Source: Phytopseudomonas argentinensis
GTDB taxonomy: Bacteria > Pseudomonadota > Gammaproteobacteria > Pseudomonadales > Pseudomonadaceae
NCBI RefSeq assembly: GCF_900113905.1
Contig: NZ_FORC01000003.1
Coordinates: forward strand, 642,882-706,881
Length of the DNA stretch: 64,000 bases
Direction: 5' to 3'
The position numbers were made by a program, and so were the translations under genes. Numbering within the stretch: the stretch's first letter is position 1; each line of letters starts with the position of its first letter. The notes under the pieces are model-generated. The model ran no database searches and had not been told where the DNA came from. It worked only from the letters and a program-made list of their open reading frames with translations. Below are positions 8,578 to 16,478 of the stretch, piece after piece.

Positions 8578-10745
8578 GCTTCAAGCCTCTCGGCGCGTGG
8601 TGTTTCCGGGACGCTGGTCAGCTGGGTGAGCAGGCTGGGAATGTCGAGAATCAGGGCCACGTTGCCGTCCCCCAGAATGGTGAAGCCGCCGAGTCCCTGG
8701 CAGCGCTCGAATACCTTGCCCAAGGGCTTGATTACCGTCTGGAATTCACCTGCCAGGTGGTCGACCACCAGTCCGGCGCGCAGCCCGGCCTGGCGTACCA
8801 CCACCACGCTTTCGCGGCGCGGCGGCTGGCTCTGTTCCTTGAACAGGTCGCGCAGCCGCACGATGGGCAGCATCCGGCCACGCAGTTCCAGGTGACCGCG
8901 GTTGAACGAGGTGTTGGCGGGCAGCTCGATGCATTCTTCGACCATCTGCAGGGGGATCACGTAACCGGCCTGGCCCACGCTGACCAGGAAGCCGTCGATG
9001 ATCGCCAGGGTCAGGGGCAGGCGGATGCGGATGCGCGTGCCCTGGCCCAGGGTGCTGTCCAGTTCGATGCTGCCGCGCAGGGCGGCGATGTTGCGCTTGA
9101 CCACGTCCATGCCAACGCCGCGCCCGGACAGGTTGCTGACCTGTTCGGCAGTGGAGAAGCCGGGCTCGAAGATCAGCGCGAAGGTTTCCTTTTCCGACAG
9201 CGTCTGCCCTTCGCCCACCAGGCCGCGTTCGCGGGCCTTGGCAAGGATCCGCTGGGCATCCAGGCCGCCGCCGTCGTCGCTGACTTCCAGGACGATGCTG
9301 CCGGCGTCGTGGTAGGCATTGAGGGATACCTTGCCCTGGGCCGGCTTGCCGCGCGCCAGGCGGGTTTCTACCGACTCGATGCCGTGGTCCATGGCATTGC
9401 GCACCAGGTGGGTGAGCGGATCTGTGATGCGCTCGACCACGGTTTTGTCCAGCTCGGTCTCGCCGCCGCTGATGGACAGGGCGATATCCTTGCCGAGTTC
9501 ACTGGACACGTCGCGCACCACCCGCTGGAAGCGGTTGAAGGTACTGCCGACCTGCACCATGCGCAGCGGCAGCGCCGAATCGCGGACTTCCTCGACCAGC
9601 CGTGAGAGCAACTCGGTGGCTTCGGACATTTCCGGATGGCCGCACTTCTGCGCCGTCATCCGCGCGCCGGCGCCAGCGATGATCAGCTCACCGACGAGGT
9701 CGATCAGCTTGTCCAGCTTGCCGGCGTCTACGCGGATCAGGCTGTTCTCGTTGCTGCGGTTTTCCTTGATCTGCTGTTGCTTCTGCAGGGCGGCGGCGAT
9801 CACTGGCGCCTGCACCAGGCTTTCCTCGACCAGCACCCGGCCGATCGGCCGCGGCTCGTCGCGTTGCTGGCCCTGCACCTGGGCGTGCAGCACGTCCTGC
9901 AGTTCGTTGGCGGTCAGTGTGCCGCAGCGCATGAGGATCTCGCCCAGGCGCATGTCCTCCTCGGGCAGGGCGCGAATCAGCTCCAGGTATTCGTCCGATT
10001 TGCTGTGGGGCGGCAGGATGCGGATCAGGCTGTCTTCACGCACGAACTCGAAGGCCCCCTCGATGGTGGCCTTGTCGGCATCGCTGGCGAAGGCAACCTC
10101 GAACCCCAGGTAGCAGGTTTCCGGGTCCATTTCGGCGGCGCCTGGAATGCGATCGAGCAGTGGCACGATGCTGATGATCTGCCCAAAGGTGTTCAGGTAG
10201 CGGAACAGACCGAGCGGATCCATGCCGTTGCGCAGGGTGTCCGGGGCGAACCGCAGCGACAGGTGCCAGTGGTCGGCACCGATGCCGCCGGAATGCCCGC
10301 GTTCGATGCGCGGGGCAGCGGCGGGCACCGGTTCGCTGCGTGGCGCAGGCTCCAGGTAGCGAGACAGCTGTTCGCCAAGCTGCTGGTGGGCGATCTGCGT
10401 GTCGGTTTCGAGGTTCTTCAGATCGGCGCCACTGTCGACCAGCGCCACCAGCCGGCCCAGGTGGTCGCCGACCTGCAGGAACAGCGCGGTCATGTCCTTG
10501 TCGAAGCGCAGCTCGCCGTTGCGCACTCGATCCAGAACGCTTTCGGCGATATGGGTGAAGGCGACGATCACATCGAGGCCGAACAGCCCCGCCGAGCCCT
10601 TGATGGTATGGGCGGCACGGAATATGGCATTGATGGTATCGGCGTCATCCGGATCGTGTTCCAGCTGCAGCAACGCCTCCTCCATCTGTTGCAGCAGTTC
10701 CTGGCTTTCGGCGATGAAGACCTGCAGCACTTCGTCCATGTTCAT
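8574..10745 (-). CDS. cheA: Chemotaxis histidine kinase CheA with an internal tandem MshEN-like segment
   Basis: 723-residue array kinase. The Hpt domain (1-125) has the phospho-accepting H46 in AAHTIKGSAG. A P2-like domain follows at about 157-246. Residues 266-289 (RLGEIL...HAQ) and 300-323 (PIGRVL...QKQ) form two 24-residue motifs of the RLGxxLxxxGxLxxxxLxxxLxxQ type, as in MshEN c-di-GMP-binding domains. Then come the dimerisation helices (335-400), an ATPase domain with HLVRNAMDHGIE (N box), DDGGGL and GRGVGMDVV, and a C-terminal CheW-like domain (580-705). No receiver domain is fused. The start could be either of two in-frame ATGs (10745 or 10739). It is five bases from the STAS gene and overlaps cheW. 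Confidence 0.95.
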   Translation of the reverse strand: MNMDEVLQVFIAESQELLQQMEEALLQLEHDPDDADTINAIFRAAHTIKGSAGLFGLDVIVAFTHIAESVLDRVRNGELRFDKDMTALFLQVGDHLGRLVALVDSGADLKNLETDTQIAHQQLGEQLSRYLEPAPRSEPVPAAAPRIERGHSGGIGADHWHLSLRFAPDTLRNGMDPLGLFRYLNTFGQIISIVPLLDRIPGAAEMDPETCYLGFEVAFASDADKATIEGAFEFVREDSLIRILPPHSKSDEYLELIRALPEEDMRLGEILMRCGTLTANELQDVLHAQVQGQQRDEPRPIGRVLVEESLVQAPVIAAALQKQQQIKENRSNENSLIRVDAGKLDKLIDLVGELIIAGAGARMTAQKCGHPEMSEATELLSRLVEEVRDSALPLRMVQVGSTFNRFQRVVRDVSSELGKDIALSISGGETELDKTVVERITDPLTHLVRNAMDHGIESVETRLARGKPAQGKVSLNAYHDAGSIVLEVSDDGGGLDAQRILAKARERGLVGEGQTLSEKETFALIFEPGFSTAEQVSNLSGRGVGMDVVKRNIAALRGSIELDSTLGQGTRIRIRLPLTLAIIDGFLVSVGQAGYVIPLQMVEECIELPANTSFNRGHLELRGRMLPIVRLRDLFKEQSQPPRRESVVVVRQAGLRAGLVVDHLAGEFQTVIKPLGKVFERCQGLGGFTILGDGNVALILDIPSLLTQLTSVPETPRAERLEA

Positions 10746-10750
10746 GGTGT

Positions 10751-11071
10751 TTACTCGCTGTCCGGCTTGATCAGGATGGGGTCGCCAAAAAAGGTTCCCA
10801 GCCCGCTCAGTTCGAAGGCTTCGATGACGGCGGGGCTGTGGTTGGTCAAACGCAGGGCGCAGTTCATGCGCGCCGCCTCCTGCTTGGTCAGGATCAGCAG
10901 TTGCAGGCCGGCACAGTCCAGTTCGTCGACGCCGCCGAGGTCGAGCTCCACTTCCACGTCGCAGGCCAGCGCCTGCATCAGCAGTTGCAAGTGCTCGGTG
11001 GCGCTGTAGATGGTCAGGCCACCTTCCAGCGGCAGGATGCGGTAGAGGCTCTCGGCCGGCGCGTCGTTCAT
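10751..11071 (-). CDS. STAS-domain protein in the chemosensory operon, Cys at the usual phospho-Ser position
   Basis: 106-residue single STAS domain, as in anti-sigma-factor antagonists and MlaB. The fold is recognisable from VEVELDLGGVDELDCAGLQL and the ALRLTNHSPAVIEAFELSGL stretch. In SpoIIAA-type proteins the loop reads D-S-x-G; here it reads D52-C53-A54-G55, so the phosphorylatable Ser is missing. Regulation by a SpoIIAB-like kinase is therefore unlikely. It overlaps cheY by four bases and precedes cheA by five, so it is made in fixed proportion with them. Its partner is unknown; a structural or array-localising role is possible. Confidence 0.88.
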   Translation of the reverse strand: MNDAPAESLYRILPLEGGLTIYSATEHLQLLMQALACDVEVELDLGGVDELDCAGLQLLILTKQEAARMNCALRLTNHSPAVIEAFELSGLGTFFGDPILIKPDSE

Positions 11072-11436
11072 GGCAGGATCAGCTTGGATACGGCAGTGAG
11101 CATCTGCGCCGGCTGGAAGGGCTTGACCACCCAGGCCTTGGCACCCGCCGCGCGGCCTTCTTCCTTGCGCGCTTCGCCTGCCTCGGTGGTGAGCATGATC
11201 ACCGGGGTGAACTTGTAGGCGGGCAGCTGCTTGACGTTTTTGACGAAGGTGATGCCGTCCATGTTCGGCATGTTCACGTCACTGATGATCAGGTGAACCT
11301 TGCGGCCGTCCAGCTTGGTTAGCGCGTCTTTGCCGTCGCAGCCCTCGATGACCTGATAGCCAGCGCCTTTGAGCGTGATGCTGACGACCTGACGGATGGA
11401 GGCGGAGTCGTCGACGATGAGAACGGTCTTGCTCAT
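11068..11436 (-). CDS. cheY: Single-domain response regulator, CheY type
   Basis: 122-residue receiver domain without an output domain. It has the acidic pair D9-D10, phospho-acceptor D53 in IISDVNMPNMDG, the conserved Thr in VIMLTTEAG, and Lys in WVVKPF (KPF motif). It is the probable CheA phosphotransfer partner of this operon. Because the cluster contains no flagellar genes, the output need not be the flagellar motor; CheY proteins of F7-type arrays are known to be independent of swimming in several species. Confidence 0.94.
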   Translation of the reverse strand: MSKTVLIVDDSASIRQVVSITLKGAGYQVIEGCDGKDALTKLDGRKVHLIISDVNMPNMDGITFVKNVKQLPAYKFTPVIMLTTEAGEARKEEGRAAGAKAWVVKPFQPAQMLTAVSKLILP

Positions 11437-11444
11437 GAGCTACC

Positions 11445-12599
11445 TCAGAAAAACGTGATATCGGAATCGTTACGCTTGGCGCTGCTTTCACCACGGTGAA
11501 TGCCGTGCTGTTCGGGCGTGGTGTAGGTCTGCGCCAGCTCGCTGAGCCAGCGGTCGGTATCAATGCCTGTCGCGGGCAGGTTCTGCCGGCGTTGTGCATC
11601 GCGCTCCTGGATATGGGCGTGCAGCTTGTCCTGATCGGCGGCGATATGGCCGAGGGTCTGGCTGATGCGATCCTGGAATTGCAGGGAGACCAGCACTTCG
11701 GCGATGTCCTGGGCCACGGACTCGCTCTGTGCGCGCATGGTCTCGTTATGCTGGACGATATCGCTGGCGTTCTGGTTGAAACGGCTGATCACCCCGGCGA
11801 TCACCTCGCTGGCCTTGTTCAGGGTGGCGGTGTCGGTCTTGGTGTACTCCTGGGAAATGCTCAGGGTCTTGTGGATGGCGTCGTTGACGATCACCACCGT
11901 TTCGCCAATGCGCTGCCCGGTGTTGCCGGACATCGACGACAGCTTGCGTACCTCGTCGGCGACCACCGCGAAACCGCGGCCACTTTCGCCGGCGCGTGCG
12001 GCTTCGATGGCGGCGTTGAGGGCCAGCAGGTTGGTCTGCTTGGCGATATTGGCGACGTCCTGCGCCATGTCCTGCAACTGGTCGGTGAAATTGGACAGCT
12101 GGGTGATCTCCTGCAGTAGCGACTCCTTGCTGGCCAGGGCATCGCGCAGAGCAACGATGATCATGTCCAGTTCGTATTCGCAGCTCGACAACAGCGCCAC
12201 CAGGTGCTTGCCGGCTTCGCGCTCGGTGCTGCCGCCCAGGCTGCTCTGGATGCGGGTGGCGAGCTGCGCAAAGCGCTCGCTCAGGGAACTGATGGATTCT
12301 TCGGTATGGCTGCGGGCGTTCTCGATGTGCTGCGACCACAGCGGCAGCACCTGGCCGCACAGCCGTTCGACGCTGTCGTCGCTTCCCGCCGGGGCGGTAT
12401 CGCGGCTGACGGTTTGCGCCAGGGCGGCGTGTTCGCCAGGCTGCTGGCGCAAGCCGACCACGGCTGCGGCGCCGATCAGGATCAGCCCAGCCAGGGCGGG
12501 CAACAGGCCAAGCAGCTGATAGCCAACGAGCATCAGGGCGGCGATACCGGCGGCCAGAACAAGCAGGGGGGCAAGCAGGGAAACTGAGGTTTTACGCAT
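11445..12599 (-). CDS. Methyl-accepting-type transducer without a periplasmic sensor domain
   Basis: 384 residues, started at the ATG at 12599 because it follows a GGAG at the right distance; the longer frame adds 34 unlikely residues. Two closely spaced hydrophobic segments at the N terminus (about 6-27 and 29-50) leave almost no periplasmic loop. A cytoplasmic signalling coiled coil with tip ANIAKQTNLLALNAAIEAAR follows. There is no HAMP domain. The C terminus ends in RNDSDITFF, an acidic-hydrophobic tail. It is the first gene of the chemosensory operon, eight bases before cheY. It may sense membrane state, or act as an array organiser or CheY-docking protein rather than a ligand receptor. 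Confidence 0.88.
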   Translation of the reverse strand: MRKTSVSLLAPLLVLAAGIAALMLVGYQLLGLLPALAGLILIGAAAVVGLRQQPGEHAALAQTVSRDTAPAGSDDSVERLCGQVLPLWSQHIENARSHTEESISSLSERFAQLATRIQSSLGGSTEREAGKHLVALLSSCEYELDMIIVALRDALASKESLLQEITQLSNFTDQLQDMAQDVANIAKQTNLLALNAAIEAARAGESGRGFAVVADEVRKLSSMSGNTGQRIGETVVIVNDAIHKTLSISQEYTKTDTATLNKASEVIAGVISRFNQNASDIVQHNETMRAQSESVAQDIAEVLVSLQFQDRISQTLGHIAADQDKLHAHIQERDAQRRQNLPATGIDTDRWLSELAQTYTTPEQHGIHRGESSAKRNDSDITFF

Positions 12600-12778
12600 G
12601 TACGGCTCCGTGGCGACTGGCTCAGACTCCACGGAACAGGCTTCAGCGGGCAGAGCTAGCGCGACAACCATGCATTCCTTTGGATTGTCGGCAGCATGCA
12701 TGAAGCAAGATCGTTCGGAGCATCGGATTTGGCTGATAGTTAGCAGGGTTTAATTGCTGCAGAGATCTAGGGATTTCC

Positions 12779-13417
12779 TTATGCGATGTCAGAACTCATC
12801 AGGCCGGAGGCGAAGCGAATGAGGTCGGCATTGGTGGAGAACTTCATTTTCTCCATGAGATTGATCTTGTGCGTGCTGACGGTCTTGTTGCTGATCGCCA
12901 GCTGATTGGCGATCTGGTTGACGCTCAGCCCGGCGGCAAACAGGCGCATGATCTGGAATTCGCGGCTGGTCAGGCTGTCCAGCCCGCTTCGGCTGGCGGC
13001 TTTGAGGCTGCTGAGCGCAATCGGCTCCATCAGCTCCGGATCCAGGTAACGGTTGCCGCCGCCGACCGCTCTTATCGCTTCGACGAGGATCTCCGGCGAC
13101 TGCGATTTGGTCACGTAGCCCCTGGCGCCGCTGCGCATCAGCCGCATGACCAGGTGGGGGTCGTTGTGCATGCTGAGCAGCAGAATGGGCAGCCTTGGGT
13201 ACTGGTGAGCGATACGCGTGATCAGGGCTTCGCCGCTCAGGCCGGGCATGCTGATATCGAGCAGCAGCAGATCGACGCGGACCAGACGCAGTTGCTCCAG
13301 CGCCTGGCTGCCATCGGCGGCTTCGGCGACCACCCGCACATCGTCGTACAGCTCGAACAGGCGTTTGAGCCCTTCGCGCATGAGCATATGGTCGTCGGCG
13401 ATCATTAGTTTGATCAT
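12779..13417 (-). CDS. NarL/FixJ-family two-component response regulator
   Basis: 212-residue regulator starting at the ATG at 13417, which has AAGGA nine bases upstream; the longer frame adds nine residues. The N-terminal receiver has DDH at 8-10 and phospho-acceptor D54 (LLLDISMPGLSG). The C-terminal LuxR-type helix-turn-helix runs from LTSREFQIMRLFAAGLSVNQ through IANQLAISNKTVSTHK. It resembles GacA/UvrY in layout. No cognate kinase gene is adjacent. It is encoded just upstream of the chemosensory operon in the same direction but with a gap of about 180 bp, so joint transcription is uncertain. Confidence 0.92.
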   Translation of the reverse strand: MIKLMIADDHMLMREGLKRLFELYDDVRVVAEAADGSQALEQLRLVRVDLLLLDISMPGLSGEALITRIAHQYPRLPILLLSMHNDPHLVMRLMRSGARGYVTKSQSPEILVEAIRAVGGGNRYLDPELMEPIALSSLKAASRSGLDSLTSREFQIMRLFAAGLSVNQIANQLAISNKTVSTHKINLMEKMKFSTNADLIRFASGLMSSDIA

Positions 13418-13950
13418 CGGTGAATCCTTGGGCAGTTGGGCCACGGGGCAAATCGCCTGGGCGATGCTGCCCTGGCCGCGAGTAGCTAGATAATCATCAG
13501 CGGCCTGCCGAGGCGCCTGCGGCGCGCCCTCGTGCTGGCGAACGGCTTTCCAATAACGCTAGCTGGTCTGCGCAGGATGTGGCGGAACCTGCTGCCGATG
13601 TGCTGCGCTTGCGACAATCGGCGTCGGTTTGGGGCAATGGCATCGAGCCGAGAATGGGGCTTTACCTGCATCCCGGGCCGAGCCGAGCGTTGCCGGCCGG
13701 CGACCGCCATGCCTGCAGAGCGGTAGTAGGGGGAAGGGCAGGACGGGGCGCCAGGCACCGGCGCAGCGCCAAGGGCGCTGCGCCGGAACTCTGGCATGCA
13801 GGCGGGCGGCGGTGAGATGGCCCGGGCGAGGGCGCCTAGAGCCGTTGCGCCGCAGCCGGCGTTACGGCGCCGAGTGCGGCAAAGCCCTGCGGGCGCACCT
13901 CTTGTCGCCCGCGGCGCCCTGTTGCAAGGCACCGCGGGCCGGGCTGCGGG
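13418..13950. other. 533-bp intergenic stretch, no convincing gene
   Basis: Very GC-rich. Several open frames exist on both strands, but their translations are Arg/Pro/Ala-rich with no recognisable domain and no ribosome binding site. One forward frame at about 13579-13815 reads somewhat protein-like (DVLRLRQSASVWGNGIEPRM) but ends soon. It could be a decayed remnant. A strong hairpin lies at 13759-13787. Confidence 0.5.
13759..13787. repeat. Perfect 13-bp inverted repeat with 3-nt loop
   Basis: CCGGCGCAGCGCC (13759-13771), loop AAG, GGCGCTGCGCCGG (13775-13787). No T-run follows on either strand, so a simple intrinsic terminator is not supported. Confidence 0.75.
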
Positions 13951-15147
13951 TCAGCTGTTGGGCAGCAGGCGGCAGGTCAGGCTCTTGATGTAGCGAGTCT
14001 CGGCGATGGCCGGGTGCACCGGATGATCCGGGCCCTGGGCACCGCGTTCGAGCAGCTGGATATTGCGATCCAGGTGGCGGGCGCTGGTCAGCAGGATGTT
14101 CTGCAGGTTGTCCTCTTCCAGGTGCATGGAGCAGCTGGCGCTGACCAGAATGCCATCCTTGTTGAGCAGGCGCATGGCGGTCTCGTTGAGGCGGCGGTAA
14201 GCGGCCTCGCCGTTCTTGATGTCCTTCTTGCGCTTGATGAAGGCGGGTGGGTCGGCGATTACCACGTCGAAGCGCTCTTCGGCAGCCTTCAGTTCACGCA
14301 GGGCGGCGAACACGTCGCCTTCCACGCAGGTGACTTTCTCGGCGAAGCCGTTGAGCGTGGCGTTGCGCTCCACGCCGTCGAGAGCGAAGGCCGAGGCGTC
14401 CACGCAGAACACTTCGCTGGCACCGAAGGCTGCAGCCTGCACGCCCCAGCCGCCGATGTAGCTGAACAGGTCGAGCACCCGCTTGCCCTTGACGTAGGGC
14501 GCCAGGCGCGCGCGGTTCATGCGGTGGTCATAGAACCAGCCGGTCTTCTGGCCTTCGATGACCGGTGCTTCGAATTTCACGCCGTTCTCTTCCAGGGCGA
14601 CCCACTCGGGCACCACGCCAAAGGCGGTGTCGACGTAACGTTCGAGGCCTTCGGCATCGCGGGCGGCGGAGTCGTTCTTGAGCAGAATGCCGCTGGGCTT
14701 GATCACCTGAATCAGCGCTGCCAGCACATCCTCCTTGTGGCGCTCCATGGTCGCCGAGGCCAGCTGCACCACGAGGATGTCGAAGAAACGGTCGACCACC
14801 AGGCCCGGCAGCAGATCGGAGTCGCCGTACACCAGGCGGTAGCAAGGCTGGTCGAACAGCCGCTCGCGCAGGCTCAGGGCGACATTCAGGCGGTGCACCA
14901 GCAGGGACTTGTCGAGCACGTGCTTGACGTCGCGCGACAGCAGGCGGGCGCAGATCAGGTTGTTGGGGCTCAGCGCAACGATGCCCAAGGGCTTGCCGCC
15001 GGCGGCCTCGAGGATCGCCTGGTCGCCGGCCTCGAAGGCATTGAGCGGGGTGACGGCAACATCGATCTCGTTGCTGTAGACCCACAGGTGGCCGGCGCGC
15101 AGGCGTCGGTCGGCATTGGCTTTCAGGCGCAGGCTGGGCAGGGACAT
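13951..15147 (-). CDS. rlmI: Class I SAM-dependent 23S rRNA (cytosine-C5) methyltransferase, RlmI family
   Basis: 398 residues. An N-terminal PUA-like RNA-binding domain (1-80) is followed by a Rossmann methyltransferase with the SAM motif VLDLFSYIGGWGVQAAAFGA and DVVIADPPAFIKRKKD. The catalytic Cys lies in LVSASCSMHL. E. coli RlmI methylates C1962 of 23S rRNA to m5C; the same target is inferred here from family membership. It is monocistronic and leftward. Upstream, on the same strand, lies the pfpI remnant. Confidence 0.9.
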   Translation of the reverse strand: MSLPSLRLKANADRRLRAGHLWVYSNEIDVAVTPLNAFEAGDQAILEAAGGKPLGIVALSPNNLICARLLSRDVKHVLDKSLLVHRLNVALSLRERLFDQPCYRLVYGDSDLLPGLVVDRFFDILVVQLASATMERHKEDVLAALIQVIKPSGILLKNDSAARDAEGLERYVDTAFGVVPEWVALEENGVKFEAPVIEGQKTGWFYDHRMNRARLAPYVKGKRVLDLFSYIGGWGVQAAAFGASEVFCVDASAFALDGVERNATLNGFAEKVTCVEGDVFAALRELKAAEERFDVVIADPPAFIKRKKDIKNGEAAYRRLNETAMRLLNKDGILVSASCSMHLEEDNLQNILLTSARHLDRNIQLLERGAQGPDHPVHPAIAETRYIKSLTCRLLPNS

Positions 15148-15262
15148 GGGTGGGCTCCGTTGAAAAAACGCGCATTCTAAACGAGGAGCCCGGCGGCTGC
15201 TTGCCGCCGTTACAAGGCGGTGGACGCCCGCTCAGGGTTCATGGCGCCGTCCATGCCATGGC

Positions 15263-15373
15263 TCAGGCGGCGAGCGCGGCGATCAGTTTCTGGTTGAACG
15301 CCGGCAGGTCGTCCGGGGTGCGGCTGCTGGTCAGCTTGCCGTCGACCACCACTTCCTTGTCCATCCCAAATAA
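15263..15373 (-). pseudogene. pfpI: C-terminal remnant of a PfpI/DJ-1-family protease or glyoxalase
   Basis: The last 34 codons before the TGA at 15263 read DKEVVVDGKLTSSRTPDDLP followed by AFNQKLIAAL, an excellent match to the C-terminal strand-helix of PfpI/YhbO-type class-I glutamine-amidotransferase-fold proteins. The rest of the domain, including the nucleophilic-elbow Cys, is absent. The upstream sequence to 15514 stays open but reads as unrelated, so the 5' part has been deleted. In P. aeruginosa, as I recall, an intact pfpI lies between ilvD and mutM, the same neighbourhood. Confidence 0.75.
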
Positions 15374-15534
15374 ACCTCTCCGAAATATGCACGGTAAGCC
15401 ATATTCGGGGCGTGGCGAGCGATGAAGTTCAGACCAGGCGACGACCTGCAGATCTGTTCTGTAACCGGGGCGCCAAAAGTCACCTGCCAGCGGGTAGACT
15501 GTGTGCCCGATCACCTTTCACGCCGCGCCCATCC

Positions 15535-16401
15535 ATGGAAAAAGAACTCTCCGCCGAGCAGATCCAGACGTTCCTCCAGGGCATCAGCGTGCCGCCGCAG
15601 CCGCAGATCATGGTTGATCTGCAGTTCGAGCAGTACATGCCCAACCCGGATCTGAAGGCCATCGCACGGCTGATCAGCCAGGATCCCGGGTTGTCCGGTG
15701 CGTTGCTGAAAATCGTCAACTCGCCGTATTTCGGCCTGGCCAACCGCATCGGCTCGATCCAGCGCGCGGTCAACCTGCTGGGCAGCCGTTCGGTGATCAA
15801 CATGGTCAACGCCCTTTCGATTCGCGGCGAGATGACCGACGAGACCATCGTCACCCTGAATCGCTTCTGGGATACCGCCCAGGACGTGGCCATGACCAGC
15901 CTGACGCTGGCCAAGCGCATTGGTTACGAGTCCGTCGATGAGGCCTATACGCTGGGGCTGTTCCACAACTGCGGCATTCCGCTGATGCTCAAGCGCTTTC
16001 CCGACTACATGACGGTGCTTGAAGAGTCCTATGCCAGCGCCAGTGCCGAGCGGCGCATCGTCGATACCGAAAACCGCCTGCTCAACACCAACCACGCGGT
16101 GGTCGGTTACTACACCGCCAAGTCGTGGAACCTGCCGCTGCACCTGTGCGATGCCATTGCCAACCACCACAATGCCCTGGCCATCTTTGCCGAGGAAAAC
16201 GGCCGCGACGCGCAGCTGAAAAACCTGCTGGCGATTCTCAAGATGGCCGAGCACATCTGCCGCAGCTACCAGGTGCTGGGCAACCAGAGCGAAGACCACG
16301 AGTGGCGCGCCATCGAGCCGCTGATTCTGGATTACGTGGGGCTCTCCGAGTACGACTTCGAGAGCCTGCGCGAGAGCATTCGCGACCTCGGCGCCGCCTG
16401 A
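15535..16401 (+). CDS. HDOD-domain protein (signal-transduction HD-GYP relative)
   Basis: 288 residues from the ATG at 15535 (MEKELSAEQIQTF); the 41 upstream codons of the longer frame show no family similarity and overlap the pfpI remnant region. The HDOD domain occupies about 15-215: PPQPQIMVDLQFEQY, ISQDPGLSGALLKIVNSPYF, IQRAVNLLGSRSVINMVNAL. HDOD proteins lack phosphodiesterase activity and usually act as regulators; no partner is evident here. No clear Shine-Dalgarno sequence precedes the start. It is followed 77 bases later by mutM in the same direction. Confidence 0.85.
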   Translation: MEKELSAEQIQTFLQGISVPPQPQIMVDLQFEQYMPNPDLKAIARLISQDPGLSGALLKIVNSPYFGLANRIGSIQRAVNLLGSRSVINMVNALSIRGEMTDETIVTLNRFWDTAQDVAMTSLTLAKRIGYESVDEAYTLGLFHNCGIPLMLKRFPDYMTVLEESYASASAERRIVDTENRLLNTNHAVVGYYTAKSWNLPLHLCDAIANHHNALAIFAEENGRDAQLKNLLAILKMAEHICRSYQVLGNQSEDHEWRAIEPLILDYVGLSEYDFESLRESIRDLGAA

Positions 16402-16478
16402 ACCAGGCGGCCACGGTTGACGCCACAACGAGGCAGCCCCTAGGGTGGCGGCCTCGCCAGCCTGCTGAAGTAGCCGCC

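Noticed and set aside
13486..13932. A 148-codon minus-strand frame in the large gap
   Set aside because: Very Arg/Pro-rich, no Shine-Dalgarno sequence, no recognisable domain, and several competing frames on both strands.
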